From Sphacelaria rigidula (Eukaryota; Phaeophyceae; Sphacelariales), in NCBI GenBank assembly GCA_964200075.2, contig CAXNAA020000049.1:1-31522 (forward strand): 31,522 bases of DNA, given 5' to 3'. Positions 1 to 10,500 of this stretch are shown here, piece after piece. Each line of letters opens with the position of its first letter. Positions within the stretch are counted from its first letter, which is position 1. The translations under genes were made by a program, and so were the position numbers. The notes below the pieces were generated by a model. It saw only the letters and a list, made by a program, of their open reading frames with translations, searched no databases and was not told the origin of the DNA.

Positions 1-60
1 GGGTGTGGCCCTGGGCACCGCCGGACAGCGCCAGGAGTAGGCTGGGGGCGGCGGGCGGGC

Positions 61-78
61 GGGGGGGGGGGGGGGGGG
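61..78. repeat. G18 homopolymer tract
   Basis: An uninterrupted run of 18 G follows a G-rich lead-in (positions 44-59). It lies in noncoding DNA, probably the long intron of the GCN5-like gene on the minus strand, where it would read as a C tract. Runs this long are length-variable and error-prone in sequencing, so the exact count is uncertain. Positions 79-307 hold nothing coding that I can support; a short imperfect inverted repeat lies at 261-286. Confidence 0.85.
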
Positions 79-307
79 ACCTCGATGCGCTCCGGTCCAC
101 TTTGTTTTGTCTGTTTTACGGTCACCACTTCTCTTGCTTGCGACGCGATCCTCTTAATAACGACCCTGGCCCTTCAATCCCGGAACAGTAATCTCGGTCC
201 ATTCAACCAAGAGACAGTCACCCCCCAGTCTCCAGTCCGGGTTTGCTCATGCTCCACACTCTGGAGGCAGCCCTGCTGCCCTCCAGTATCATAATGTTCC
301 TAGTCCC

Positions 308-559
308 TGTTCATGAAAGCAGGTACACTGGGTGAACATGTATATGTGCAGATAGAGTTATGCTGACACACGGGTACTAGTAGTCGAGTGTGTGTGACTG
401 CAGTACAATGCTCAGGCCAGCAGCGTCGCCGCTGCTTGCTCTCACTCTTCGTCTGCTACCTCTTACTGAGATTTGACTCTATCAAGGCACTCTCCAATAA
501 TACAAGAAATGAAACACCCATCCTTCGCCACGGGCCACGGAATACGCTAGTGTTATAAC
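308..559 (+). repeat. 5' LTR, internally shortened
   Basis: It aligns with the 3' LTR from TGTTCATG through the stretch ending near the ACGGGCCACGGA block (about 525-541). It then lacks about 100 bases present in the 3' LTR (roughly 5482-5582), resuming only in a short TGTTATA-like end near 551-557. The right border is therefore approximate. A primer-binding site should follow; the sequence at 557-567 (ACCGGTTAGGC) does not match the common initiator-Met primer complement, so I make no tRNA assignment. Confidence 0.8.
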
Positions 560-571
560 CGGTTAGGCAAA

Positions 572-2307
572 ATGACAGATCAAGGAGGTAGGCCTGCTCC
601 AGTGGTCGGGGGCGTGGGGGTAGTGAGAGAGTCCGGGGGCGTTAAAACTGATGGCGTCCTCGATAGTGATGGTTCCTATAGCTCACGGAGAGAATCCAGG
701 ACAAATATCAGTACAGTAGAGCGATCAAGTGCCGGAGGTCGAAGGGATCGCCAGTACATTGGGACTCAAGCCAGACCGGGGGAAGGAGCTCGCAGTGCGG
801 GGGACAACGGAGCCAGAGACGACGGAGCTAGGGGCTTTGTCCCCGACCGTGAGTTAGTCTACGTGTACGATGAGGTGTGAATGTGTCAGGAGTATCCGGT
901 TTTCGACAGAACGAGCCCAAATTTCAAGGGGAAAACTCAGAGTTCGCACGGTACAAACATGAGCTGATCGACTTTGCGAGGGGCGAAGGAATTAACTGGT
1001 TGTTGAGGTTGGTCGGCGACAGTTCGCACGACGTCGATGTTGGCGACCCTAAACTATCACTGGGATATCTGGAGACTAGATACGGGAAGGACATTGTGGC
1101 AGCCTAAGTGAGGGCGAGACGGATTATTGTTGCTAGTCTCGCAGGCAAGAGAGAGCAACATATATTGCTCAGACTTCACTCACCTGGCGTAGTATGGAAA
1201 AAACTTGCAGATGTCTATCGCCTCAACACAATCGGGGCAAGACTGGCGTTGTTAGAAAAGTTTTATGTAGTCGAGATTAATGTTCGTGACGATCCAGAGT
1301 AGAAGCTGCTCGAGATGGAAGACCTTGCACGAGACCTGAATCCATACGAGGATCATCTACCTCGAAGCGAGAACCATACCCTCTTGAAATCTCTCAATGC
1401 CTTGCCGTACGAGTACCACATCCAGAAGCATTGCTGGAGGCGAGAGGGGCCGCTAACACGAGAGGTTGTGATGACCTCTGTCCGAAAGCGCTTCGAGTCG
1501 GCCGCTTTCAAGCAAGAAATTACCCCGGGAAAGAAGTCATCCTCGGTCGACGAGGCTCTCCTCGCCAGGGGTAGGGTCGGAAAACCGAGCGGCGCACACC
1601 GCAAAGGAAAACTGGGCAAACCCCAGGGCTCTGGTCAGAAAAATGGCGGGAGCCAGAGTTCGAGTAGCTCTGGGTCGACGTCGTCGGACGGCAAACTGGC
1701 GACTGTGAAGCTGATCCGCTGCCACAGTTGCGAAGAGGACTCGACGCACCGCGCCAAGGACTGCCCGAGGAGATGCTGTGCGAGGTGCGGTCAAGCGGGG
1801 CGTAAGTTTCAAGACTGTCCGAGATCGACAGCGGAGAAAGAAGATGTGGGGATGACGATGGGCGCGGTTGATGACAGCGACGACTCCACTGTTTGCTCGG
1901 ACGCGGACGGGGAGGCTTTCACCTCTTTCGACACCATCAATGACGGAACAGGCGAATACGCACTGTGTGTTGCACAGGGGGGTGATACACAGCAGGGTGG
2001 GGGCGAATCGTCGGTATTTGATACGGGAGCTCCCCAGTATTTCTCCCCTGATTCCTGTGGGGTGATGGAGTATAGCGAGTGTCGGGGTAGGGTAATACGG
2101 TGCGCGGGTGGTAGTACTTACCCGATCGTAGGCAGAGAAAATTTGTGTCTTGCTTTCAGATCTGACGGACAGGATGTGGTGGTCAAATTAATGGATGTTG
2201 ATCATGTACCTGATGACCATCATCAACTTTTGTCACTCACAAGGATCCAAAATAGTGGGCACACCTACACTGGTTTTCGTGGAGGTTTCAGGGTAGATCT
2301 CATTTAA
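572..2307 (+). pseudogene. Copia gag and protease remnant
   Basis: Reading starts at the ATG at 572, then shifts frame near 880 and continues in one frame to 2307, interrupted by stops at 1105-1107 and 1300-1302. The first zinc knuckle (1720-1764) fits C-x2-C-x5-H-x4-C. A second (1777-1818) fits C-x2-C-x4-R-x4-C, with Arg in place of the zinc-binding His. The retropepsin-like active site reads D-T-G-A at 2020-2031, followed by the VP…LLSL stretch that usually closes copia protease and leads into the pre-integrase region. Gag would form the particle and protease would process the polyprotein. With these breaks neither can be made as an intact product. Confidence 0.85.
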
Positions 2308-3120
2308 GGTAACACCCTGAACAAACCTGGACCAACTCGTCAACTGAAAACGTACGCCCGCTGCCTTGACCAAAATGGTAGTGACAAGAGTGCTTCGGCA
2401 TATGCTGTGATTGCGCCGGGGGCCTCGCGTAGCCCCCAGATCGTTGATATAGACGATTTTCACTCTGCGCACGCCCACGTTCAGAAGGACCTACTGCGAA
2501 CGACCGCGAAGCAGCTGGGAATGCAGCTGATTGGAGAGTTGCAGCCCTGCCGCGGTTGCTTGGAGGCGAAGGGACTACGGCGGCCGATTCCAAGATCGAC
2601 GCACACGAGAGCACAAGCGATCCAGACGCCGGGCGAGCCGAAGGATTCCAAGGTCGATGCAAGCCAGGAAGTGAGCAAGAAAATGGTGAAACTTCGATAG
2701 CGGACACTTCGTCAAGCGGTTCCTCAAGCGCACCGTCCTCCCCGCCAAGTTCCGTGAGTGAGGGGGGCGAGGCAGCACCGCAGATCCCCGCCAATACTGG
2801 AGGGGGACGAAGTGACTTGACCGTGCCCGCGAGCGGGGGGAGAAGACGGGATGATAACACAGATCCTCGTTCCAGATTCAGTAAACGGAGGGGGTGAGGG
2901 GGAACAAGAAACATCATCTACATCGATGCCGACATCAACGCTGACATCAACGCCGACGCCGACACCTACGCCGACGCCCACATCAACGCAGATGCCCACA
3001 TCGGCATCGTACACTCCCTCGTTGCCTGCAGTGTCACCCTCTTCCACGGGTTCCTCGCAAGACGGCGGGCGGGGCGGCGACGCTCCTCAACTACCGAGGA
3101 CCTAGCGGCGTCGTCTCACG
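2308..3120 (+). pseudogene. Copia integrase remnant, catalytic core missing
   Basis: After the stop at 2305-2307 the same frame stays open. It contains an H-x4-H (first His codon 2461, second 2476) and C-x2-C (Cys codons 2548 and 2557) zinc-binding pair, the N-terminal domain of copia integrase. The roughly 150-residue DDE catalytic core that should follow is absent. The sequence passes at once into a Ser/Thr/Pro-rich linker, spread over two more frames, of the kind usually found between integrase and RT. That implies an internal deletion of several hundred bases. A Thr-Pro-coding minisatellite (2922-3010) lies in the linker. Confidence 0.75.
2922..3010 (+). repeat. ACG/CC-rich minisatellite in the copia linker
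   Basis: Short units of the GACATCAACGC / GACGCC type are repeated imperfectly. In one frame they encode alternating Thr-Pro and Thr-Ser, and on the opposite strand a Val-Gly-Val-Asp pattern. The repeat lies in the linker between the integrase remnant and reverse transcriptase, where length change would be tolerated. Confidence 0.7.
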
Positions 3121-3439
3121 TGGGCCGACGAGTTGCCGACACCAAGGGCGGGGCGTACTTGGAGCCAAACGCGTGAAGCCATGGGATCGGCGTACACACA
3201 CGGCGAGACGCTGATGGTTAGCGAAAGGGAAAAGGGCAGAAAGGAAGCGGAGATGGCGCTGGCGGGGATGGGCGAAGACAAATGCTCAGCCGTGGAGATG
3301 ATGACCGCGGCAGCAGGGCAGGTGGCAGGACAACACGCAATCGTCTCGATCCAGAACGAGTTGGCCGACAACGAGTTTTTTGTTTTGTTGCTGAGGAAGA
3401 CAGAGGAGGGCAGCCCGAATTTGGTTTGCGTTCACCGGT

Positions 3440-4882
3440 TGGCCTGCATGTAAGTGAAGTAGAGGCAGCATCCACCAGTATGGATGACATAGCGACATCG
3501 GAGTTCCTGGAGGCATGGCTTGGCGCGATGCATGCAGAACTGGGAGGGCACAAAAAGGCTGGAACATTTTCGATTGGTACAGTACCAGAAGAAGTTAATG
3601 TGATCTCAGCAAAATGGGGTTTCAGTTGGAAAACCGCCGCCGATGGTACCGTAACGGACAACGTTTCGCGGTCGACTATTTCGAGACTCTCGCGGCCACG
3701 CCCTCCATGGCCTCCATTAAACTGGTCATGGCAGTGGCAGTTCAGGAAGAGTGGCCATTGTGCCATTTTGACGTAACTTTTGTTGAAGCGAAGATGGACA
3801 CTGACGTGCGCATGAGGTTGCTACGGTTTGACAGGCATGACCGTTGAGCTCGAAAAATCCATTTATGGGATCAAACAAGCAGGCAGGCAGTGGTCACGTC
3901 TTCTGTGCCAAACTTTATTGGAGGATGTCGGGATGGTGCAGTGTGAGGCTGACCCTTGTGCTTTCAAGATGGAGGATGCAGGAGACGTGCGTGTAATTTT
4001 AGTCGTCCATGTGGATGACATTTTGATCAGTGGTGCTGAGGGAAATGTGCGAAAGGTGGACAAAATTCTGAACGACAAGTTCCCCACGAACAATCTCGGA
4101 GAGGTCACATGGTACATGGGGTGTGCGGTGGACAGATATTAGGATAGAGGCACGCTGTCAGTGACGCAAATTACATTCACGGACACGCTCCTGAAGCGTT
4201 TTCAGGTGAAGGGATACGCAGAAATCCCGGCCTCTGTTTCTGTTAAGTTGGGACCGACAACGGGCGAGAACACAGTGGTGAATCGTCCATATCGTAACGC
4301 AGTGGGGCGGGGGCTGGTGTGACTGGCAACAGTCACTAGACAAGACGTGGCAGATGCAGTACGAGTTCTCGCTCGCCAGTCACATGACCCGTGCGAGAGG
4401 CACTGGGAAGCAGTAGTAAAAATGCTGAAGTATCTCAAGAGAACGAAGGAATTTCGACTTACGTTCAAGAGAGATCACAACATGCTTTCAGTTTACTGTG
4501 ATGCAAGCTACGCTAACAAGAAAACAGAAAGGCGTTAAGTCTCGGGGGTAGCCCTGATGTATGGTGGTGTGGTAGTGTCGGCGACGAGTCGCACAAAACA
4601 CTGTGTGACTCTATCAACCACGGAAGCGGAGTATGTCGCAATGGCGGAGGGGGCGAAATAGGGACTGTCTGTGAAGGCAATGTTGACGTTTTGCGACCTC
4701 AGACTGTGTCGGGATGTGGGGAGGACCACGGTATTGTCTTGTACGAGGACAACGAGGGAGCCAAGGCTCTCGCCGAAAACGCCATCAGTTCTGAAAAGTA
4801 AGCACATCGATATGAGGTATCACTGTCACTTCATTCGAGAGCTGGTGGGGACGGGCAAGATCAGGGTCCTGCATGTAGATTA
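3440..4882 (+). pseudogene. Copia reverse transcriptase and RNase H remnant
   Basis: The RT begins with a W-x2-A-M-x2-E-L segment (3516-3545) and an ISAKW-F segment near 3604-3630. The YKARLVA block is then missing and sequence resumes in another frame with the VDYFET segment (3670-3690). A further frameshift leads to the YGIKQAGRQW segment (3863-3895) and the catalytic motif, here H-V-D-D (4008-4019) where Y/H-V-D-D is usual. RNase H follows with its first catalytic Asp codon at 4500 and the STTEAEY block at 4614-4634. Stops fall at 4140, 4320, 4536 and 4659, and another frameshift separates the final KHID…GKI segment (4797-4880). Confidence 0.9.
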
Positions 4883-5238
4883 AGGATGGCAGCATGCCGA
4901 TATTTTGACAAAGCCTCTCTCGATCAACTTGTTTGCGAGGCACAGACGGGTTTTGATGAATTTGGAAGGTGACAAGTAGACATGTTCTTGTGTGTGTCCT
5001 TGTCGTGCTAGCCCCGTAATGCATTTATACGCATGTTGGGTCAAGTCGCCCACGCTACTTTGAGGGGCATTGGTGTTTCAGGGCGTTTCCTGACATGACG
5101 TGTATCTGCCTTGACCGACGTCCATGGATTATCTAGATGGAGCACAAGCACTTCAGGGAAGTTTTTTTTTGCTCGGATGGCCGAGTTTCCTCCTTTTTTT
5201 TTCTTGACACATAGCCATGACGATTGATTTACCAGTTC

Positions 5239-5246
5239 AGAGGGGG
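5239..5246 (+). other. Polypurine tract
   Basis: AGAGGGGG lies immediately before the 3' LTR start at 5247, the expected place for the plus-strand primer of LTR retrotransposon replication. It supports 5247 as the exact LTR boundary and, by alignment, 308 for the 5' LTR. The stretch 4883-5238 is the element's 3' untranslated region and holds nothing else I can name. Confidence 0.8.
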
Positions 5247-5822
5247 TGTTCATGTGAGCAGGTGCAGTGAGTGAGCATGTACATGTGCGGATAGAGATAT
5301 GCTGACGCACGGGTACTAGTAGTCGAGTGTGTGTGACTGCAGTACCATGCTCAGGCCAGCAGCGTCGCCGCTGCTAGCCCTCACTCTTTCGTCTGATCCC
5401 TCTCACCGAGGTTTGACTCTGTCAAGGCACTCTCCAATAATACAAGAGATAAAACTATCCATCCTTCGCCACGGGCCACGGACTAGTCCCGAGCCCTGTT
5501 CTCTTGGAAGGTCTACCTTCTCCAACCAAGTTCGCATTGGTTATCACCCGCTCCGTGCACTCCTTATCGAGTGAGAAACTATCACCTGTTCAGCTGCTAG
5601 CCCTCTCACTCTTTGTCTGATCCCCATTACCGAGGTCCGACTCTGTCAAGGCACTCTCCAATAATACAAGAGATAAAACTATCTATCCTTCGCCACAGGC
5701 CACGGAATAGTCCTAAGCCCTGTTCTCTTGGAAGGCCTACCTTCTTCAACCAAGTTCGCATTGGTTATCACCAGCTCCATGCACTCCTTATCGAGTGAGA
5801 AACTGTTACATCTTCACCTACA
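5247..5822 (+). repeat. 3' LTR with internal tandem duplication
   Basis: From TGTTCATG the LTR matches the 5' copy, but the segment starting GCTGCTAG is present twice, at 5370-5592 and 5593-5822, a period of 223 bases. The copies differ by scattered substitutions, so the duplication is not recent. Each carries the AATAATACAAGAGATAAAAC block and the CTTGGAAGG…GAGTGAGAAAC end. The 5' LTR has only one copy and lacks most of the second half. Alternatives are a nested partial LTR insertion or unequal recombination between LTRs. Confidence 0.85.
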
Positions 5823-6258
5823 GTCCTGGACAAGATAGATCGTACCCGCAGTCTGTACTAACAAAAATGAAGCAATACGCGTCAAGCAGTCAGCGATTCC
5901 GTGTATCGCGTGATAATCATACTTTCGTTGCCCGACCGCACTGCTACGCGATTTTGTCACAATGTGATGAAGGTTGCAGTTGTTTCTCAGGAGGGCCTTG
6001 TCGATCGATTTACCCTCGCACTTGTACGAGTAAGCGTGAGGGACAAGACACATGACAAGGACTGTACACTGTCGTGTACAACCAAGAAGACGAAGGGCCT
6101 CATCAAAGATCAAAGATCTGTCCGCTCATGATACTAGTATAAATATACGAGGTATTTGTTTACAGAGATCTGTGTACAATAGTACCATGTCGTCAGATTT
6201 CATACGGTAAAAAACCATTCGTGTATCGATCAACGTGTTAGGAATAGCGGGGAATCAC

Positions 6259-6904
6259 CAAAACAAAAGCTCGCCTTGAGATGGACCAGCATCTCCATGT
6301 TCATCGCAGAGCCGTCGTTCGTCACCTCCCGAATCTGCAAGGCAAGGTCAATCGGCCGCAGTCTCTTGGGCGCTGGCTCTGGTACCTCTTCCTCCGCGTC
6401 CCCCTCAATCCCCGCAGTCTCGTCCACCGCCCCCGCTGCCTCGCCGTCAGGTACAGCTGCCGCAGAAGCCCCTGCCGGGGCAACAGCATCGCCATCATCT
6501 TGAGGGTCAGTGCGTTTAAACCCCACCACCGCTGACGCCGCCGGCATGACGGCTTCCGAAGGTGCTGCCGCCGCCGCCGCCACCGCTGCCACAGGTACCA
6601 CAGGCACCGCTGTCGCTCCATCACCTGGTGCTGAAGCTGCTGCAGCCCCTGCGGAGGCAACTTCTTCTAGCCGTTTCGTTTGAAAAGTACCCCCGACAGG
6701 CGCACTTTCTCCGCCAGCTTGAGTTGATAACGATGATGGCGGTCCTTCTTGCTCGATGATATTGGCCGGGGAAGACTGATGATCATGATCTATCGTTCCA
6801 TTTACCGCTGTCAGCGGTGGCGGCGGCGGTGGCGGCAGTGGTGGCAGAGGTGGCAATGGCGATTCGGGCAGTACCCGATCCACATCGGAGAATTGAGATT
6901 GCAT
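6259..6904 (-). CDS. GCN5: GCN5-like histone acetyltransferase, N-terminal exon (3' part off-window)
   Basis: The frame starts at 6904 and encodes a Pro-rich start (PPLPPLPPPPPPP), a long Ala/Gly/acidic low-complexity stretch, a basic PAPKRLR patch that could be a nuclear signal, and then TNDGSAMNMEMLVHLK (residues 195-210). That last segment has the spacing of the lead-in to the GCN5/PCAF acetyltransferase domain (N-D-G-x4-M-x2-LV-x-LK), which in known GCN5 proteins continues into NIF…MPKEY. The exon may end at a GC donor after Lys210 (6275) or at a GT donor (GTGATT) at 6259, which keeps an ASF in place of NIF. No catalytic exon is seen between 6258 and position 1, so the rest should lie to the left, beyond the copia element. 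GCN5 acetylates histone H3 within SAGA-type complexes. The family call rests on a short segment. If it is wrong, this is a 224-residue Ala-rich nuclear-type hypothetical protein ending at 6230. Confidence 0.6.
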
Positions 6905-7550
6905 TTTTCTGTCGTCGTTGCACTTGTTTGCCGGATTGTCCCAGAGTTTTGATTAAAAAAATTAGGTGCTGTGATGTTCACCGCGAATTGGCGACTTCCT
7001 GAGCTTTAAACTCGTTTCGGAAGGATGGTGAAGGATGGAATCGGAGTGTCTCAGATTCCCTTCCACGTTATCGTGGGGGGCAGGGCGTGATGAGACCTTC
7101 TCTGTGTGTCGAGAGCTCCTGGCGATGTGGTTCTGCCGCTAAAAATGAACTTGTTCAGACCCACGGTCGAAAGGAGGAGAGTTTTGTCAGATTTTCTAGA
7201 AAACGAGTAGAAAATGTATGCTTTCGGTGAATGCGGGGAGGGCTTTGGTGAAGCGTATTCGAAACGTAGTATCATATTTTACCTAGGTAAGATAATACAT
7301 ATTGTCTATGGTTCGAGGAACAAAACGACTATAATACATATGTGGTGACAAAAAATGGATACGAATTGGAAGTGAAAAATATAAAGTACTAGAAAACGAT
7401 AGTGTATGCAAAGAAAATTGGATAATGGCTTACGTATGCCAGTCTCAGTTATTCACACCAGCAAAACTGCTGCGCTCGCTCCAGCGCCCGTACTGTAGAC
7501 AGCCCCCAACGCACGCCAGGTTGCACTTTATCCGGAGAAGAAGCAAAAAT
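6905..7550. promoter_or_regulatory. Divergent promoter region, GCN5-like / MAM33
   Basis: These 646 bases separate the start codon of the minus-strand GCN5-like gene from that of the plus-strand MAM33 gene, so both promoters should lie here. The half nearer MAM33 (7265-7420) is AT-rich. It holds a perfect 12-base palindrome, TTACCTAGGTAA, at 7279-7290. No TATA box or known factor site can be assigned with confidence. An in-frame ATG at 7425 could lengthen MAM33 by 42 residues. Confidence 0.45.
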
Positions 7551-10500
7551 ATGCTCACTTTCAATCTCGCTCGCGCTGCGGCGTCAGCAGCGGCGCGACC
7601 ATCAGCTGCAGTGGGTCTTGCGAGAAGAGTTACTGCGGCTGCAAGGGAGGCAGGTGGGGCACAGCTTGCGTGCAGCATGATCTCGAGGAGCTGTGTCGGT
7701 GGCGGCGTTGTCAACAACCGTCGCAGCCTTGTCAGCAGAAGTAGCAGCAGTCGAGCAGCAAGTACAGATGATGAGGATCCTTCCTTGGCTGAGGTACTTC
7801 GTCAGGAGTACGCCGAGGAAAAGTCGCTGTCTATGATGGACCCTGGTGAGATCATTGTTTCGTTGCCCTCGTGCGAATCAGTGGTGCGGGGTTTTGAAGG
7901 TTTGAATCCTGTGGATGGTATGGGGTTAGGATTTGTCTTCGCTTCCTTGTTGGGCGTCTCGAAAGTCATTGTCACCGGGCGCAAACACGTTGATGGTGAT
8001 GTGGTGAGTTTTGCCTCCTCTACTTCGAGGCCGTCGACGTCTCTGCTTTTTTTTGTCATGGTGTAGAGTTGACGTACCTGTACCTCTCGTGAGGTGCTAG
8101 TGCCTTGAGTGTATCTTCAGGCAGCAAGTACAGTCGAGTGTACGGAGAAAAATTCTATCGCTGAACAGCAGGTGGGGCTAACCTTGTCGTGTATCGAAGG
8201 TATCTCTCCTTTCGTGGTGTATGCTCGAGTGATCTCTCTCTTGTCTTTCCGTACAAAAAAACAGAAGGATCGCACTGAGCAACAATTTTTTGGCTGTCAG
8301 GGAAGCAACAAAAATGGTCCTTCTCCAGTGTTGCTCCTTTTCGATAATGTGGAGGCGGTGTTTTAGAAGGTTAGGCGTGAAGAAAACAAGAAAATCCGCA
8401 CCTCGATTGTGATGACGCTTAAACTTGGAGGATGTGTTGATTGTCACTACAGCAAGGTCTCACAGTCGCAGCCGCATCCGCACAAGGCGTTGAGGGCCCG
8501 GTCTGCACTGAAACGGCGAATGCAAGGGTCACCTGTTTATTATTTTTATTCAGCACTACCTGTCTGATGACTGCACTGGGTACGGCATCGGTCGGGCTCG
8601 CAGGCCGGAACGGATCCTGCCGGCGTCGTCGTCGATCTCCGCCCAGTTAGAGATGAACGCTCGCAGAAACCCAGCAAAGAAGCAGCATCTGGGCTCCCTC
8701 ATATACACGAGGGTCGGGGGCTGAAGATTCCCGGTCCAAAAAGCTCGACATGTCAAGGTCAAGCTTCTCTCGCGCGATCACTACGTTTAGCCACGGACCC
8801 TTGCCAGCGTACCCGACAAGGGGGTAACATACCCGTACGGAAAGTAGTAATTTTAGCGTATCTCTAGTGCTGACAGTCTGGCAGCCGGCAAGGTGGTTAG
8901 AGTAGTGTTTTTCTAACGATATCAACTTACAGTGCCCTGTGGTAGAGTTTGCATGTGAATATTTTGGCGATTGCCCCACTTGCACTTTGCCCATATGTTG
9001 CGGATTTTTTTCACGATCTCAGCGTGCCAAATTATATGTGAAGTGTACTACGCCCTGGGCAAAGATTTCTACCGTCAGTACGTACACAATATTAAAAGTT
9101 TACTGCGCACAGTATGTAATCCATTGCCTGCTGGAATTTGTGTAATACTCGTACTTGTAGTCGGTAACTGCACGCTACATGTAGACACCAGCGGGTAAAA
9201 ATCCCCACTAAATGGAATGTTGAAGGCGGATTTCGCGCCATGGCGGCTGTGTTGTCATACAGCTTCGCCCCAGGTACGGGCAGTCATTATAGCGGCGGAG
9301 GCGGTGTTTCACTCCTGCGTGCGCCACCTGTTGAAAACGCACGCTGAGCTGCAACCCAGGCGGCTGTACAAAATATGGCGTACATGGCGACATAGCGCGT
9401 CGCGAGGGGTGATATCGTGATATCCCATGTACACGTTGGCCATAGCACAAGCATCTGCGTTCATGTTGTGTCGACCTAGTGAGACAGCGGGGAATCAATG
9501 CAGCACAGGGATGGGCTGAGTATGTAACTTCTTGCGGTGTGCTATGTCTCGCTGCACCCTGCCGCTGTGCAGTGAGCAGGTAGTACCGCCCAAGGCGTCA
9601 CTGCTGCGTTGGTACGCAGCAGCGAACACAGACAGCAAGCAGTATATTCTATACAGCTGTATATGTGTTTCAAGAGGGATGCGCACGGGGTAAGGCCCGC
9701 ATCTGGAGAACCCTGCGCCAACTTTGCCCCGTTCTAGCGTAAAGAGACACCTTTTCAGCGGCAGTCTCTTACGATATGTGCTGTGACGGATCTCTTGCGC
9801 GATGCGGCCTTTTCCACTGTGGGACATCGCCCGTGAAGCCACCTGTTGAAGCTGACAGTGCCCACCCCTCTTCCCATGCTGACCTCCCTGAGGACGAGAT
9901 CAATGAAACCGCGGAACATGACTAAAGCTACTGGAACGTACACGTCTCCGACGCGAGTGCCTCCATACTACCGATGAGGAATAACACTGTATCTCTACAA
10001 CCATTCTTTGTTCTGCGTGTCGCCTCGCCCAGAGCTCAAGTCCATGGTAGACGTGCTCGCGTCTAAGGGAATCTCGATCAAGGACGAGCCTGGGTCTGCA
10101 GTGGTTCGCCTTTTCGGACCAGGAATCGGAAATGAAAAGGTACGATCTGTGGTGTCCATGAGTCAGACTGTAAGAGCGTTCATCTACCCGTACGAGCCTG
10201 TCAGCGAACGAACATCCGGAATGTAAATGATCGGCGCTCAAAGAGTCAACTGAAGACACTTCCTTAGGCTCAGAGATACATGAGCTTTTCTTGAGACAGC
10301 TTGTCGTGAATTGGAGTGAGTTGAAGTCAGGTACCAGCTTTCCGAAAAAAGGAGACGGTGCACCTATGTTCTCGTCTTGAGTAACTCAACCATGATGAAG
10401 ACTTGAAATCCCGTAGGTATTGTAGTCTCGCTGATGAAGCGTGCCGCATATACCAAGGCTGCAGCAGAACGGAGACACCCCAAAAATGTAGGCATATATC

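Larger units (their letters stand above)
308..5822 (+). mobile_element. Degenerate Ty1/copia LTR retrotransposon
   Basis: The element has a 5' LTR, a gag-protease-integrase-RT-RNase H order typical of Ty1/copia, a polypurine tract and a 3' LTR. The LTR starts TGTTCATG at 308 and 5247 and appears to end in ACA at 5822. The five bases before it (GTCCC, 303-307) nearly match the five after it (GTCCT, 5823-5827), consistent with a 5-bp target duplication. The coding part carries at least six in-frame stops, several frameshifts and two deletions, so it is non-autonomous and old. The two LTRs differ at many sites and by a large indel, which also indicates age. It lies antisense within what I infer to be an intron of the GCN5-like gene starting at 6904. 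Confidence 0.93.

Noticed and set aside
3-294. Short plus-strand open frames at the left edge
   Set aside because: They run through the G tract and have no family resemblance. The region is better read as intron of the minus-strand GCN5-like gene.
2300-2917. 205-codon minus-strand frame under the copia element
   Set aside because: It lies antisense to the readable integrase zinc-binding domain and linker, and its Ser/Pro-rich content mirrors the repeats on the other strand.
6276-6759. Plus-strand frames opposite the GCN5-like exon
   Set aside because: They are mirror images of the Ala/Pro-rich minus-strand frame, which alone carries the TNDG…LVHLK segment and a sensible start.
7846-8066. 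Extension of MAM33 exon 1 to the 8003 donor or to the stop at 8066
   Set aside because: The added residues do not fit the family, and phase 0 at 8003 does not join exon 2. The donor at 7846 gives an in-frame DP|ELK junction.
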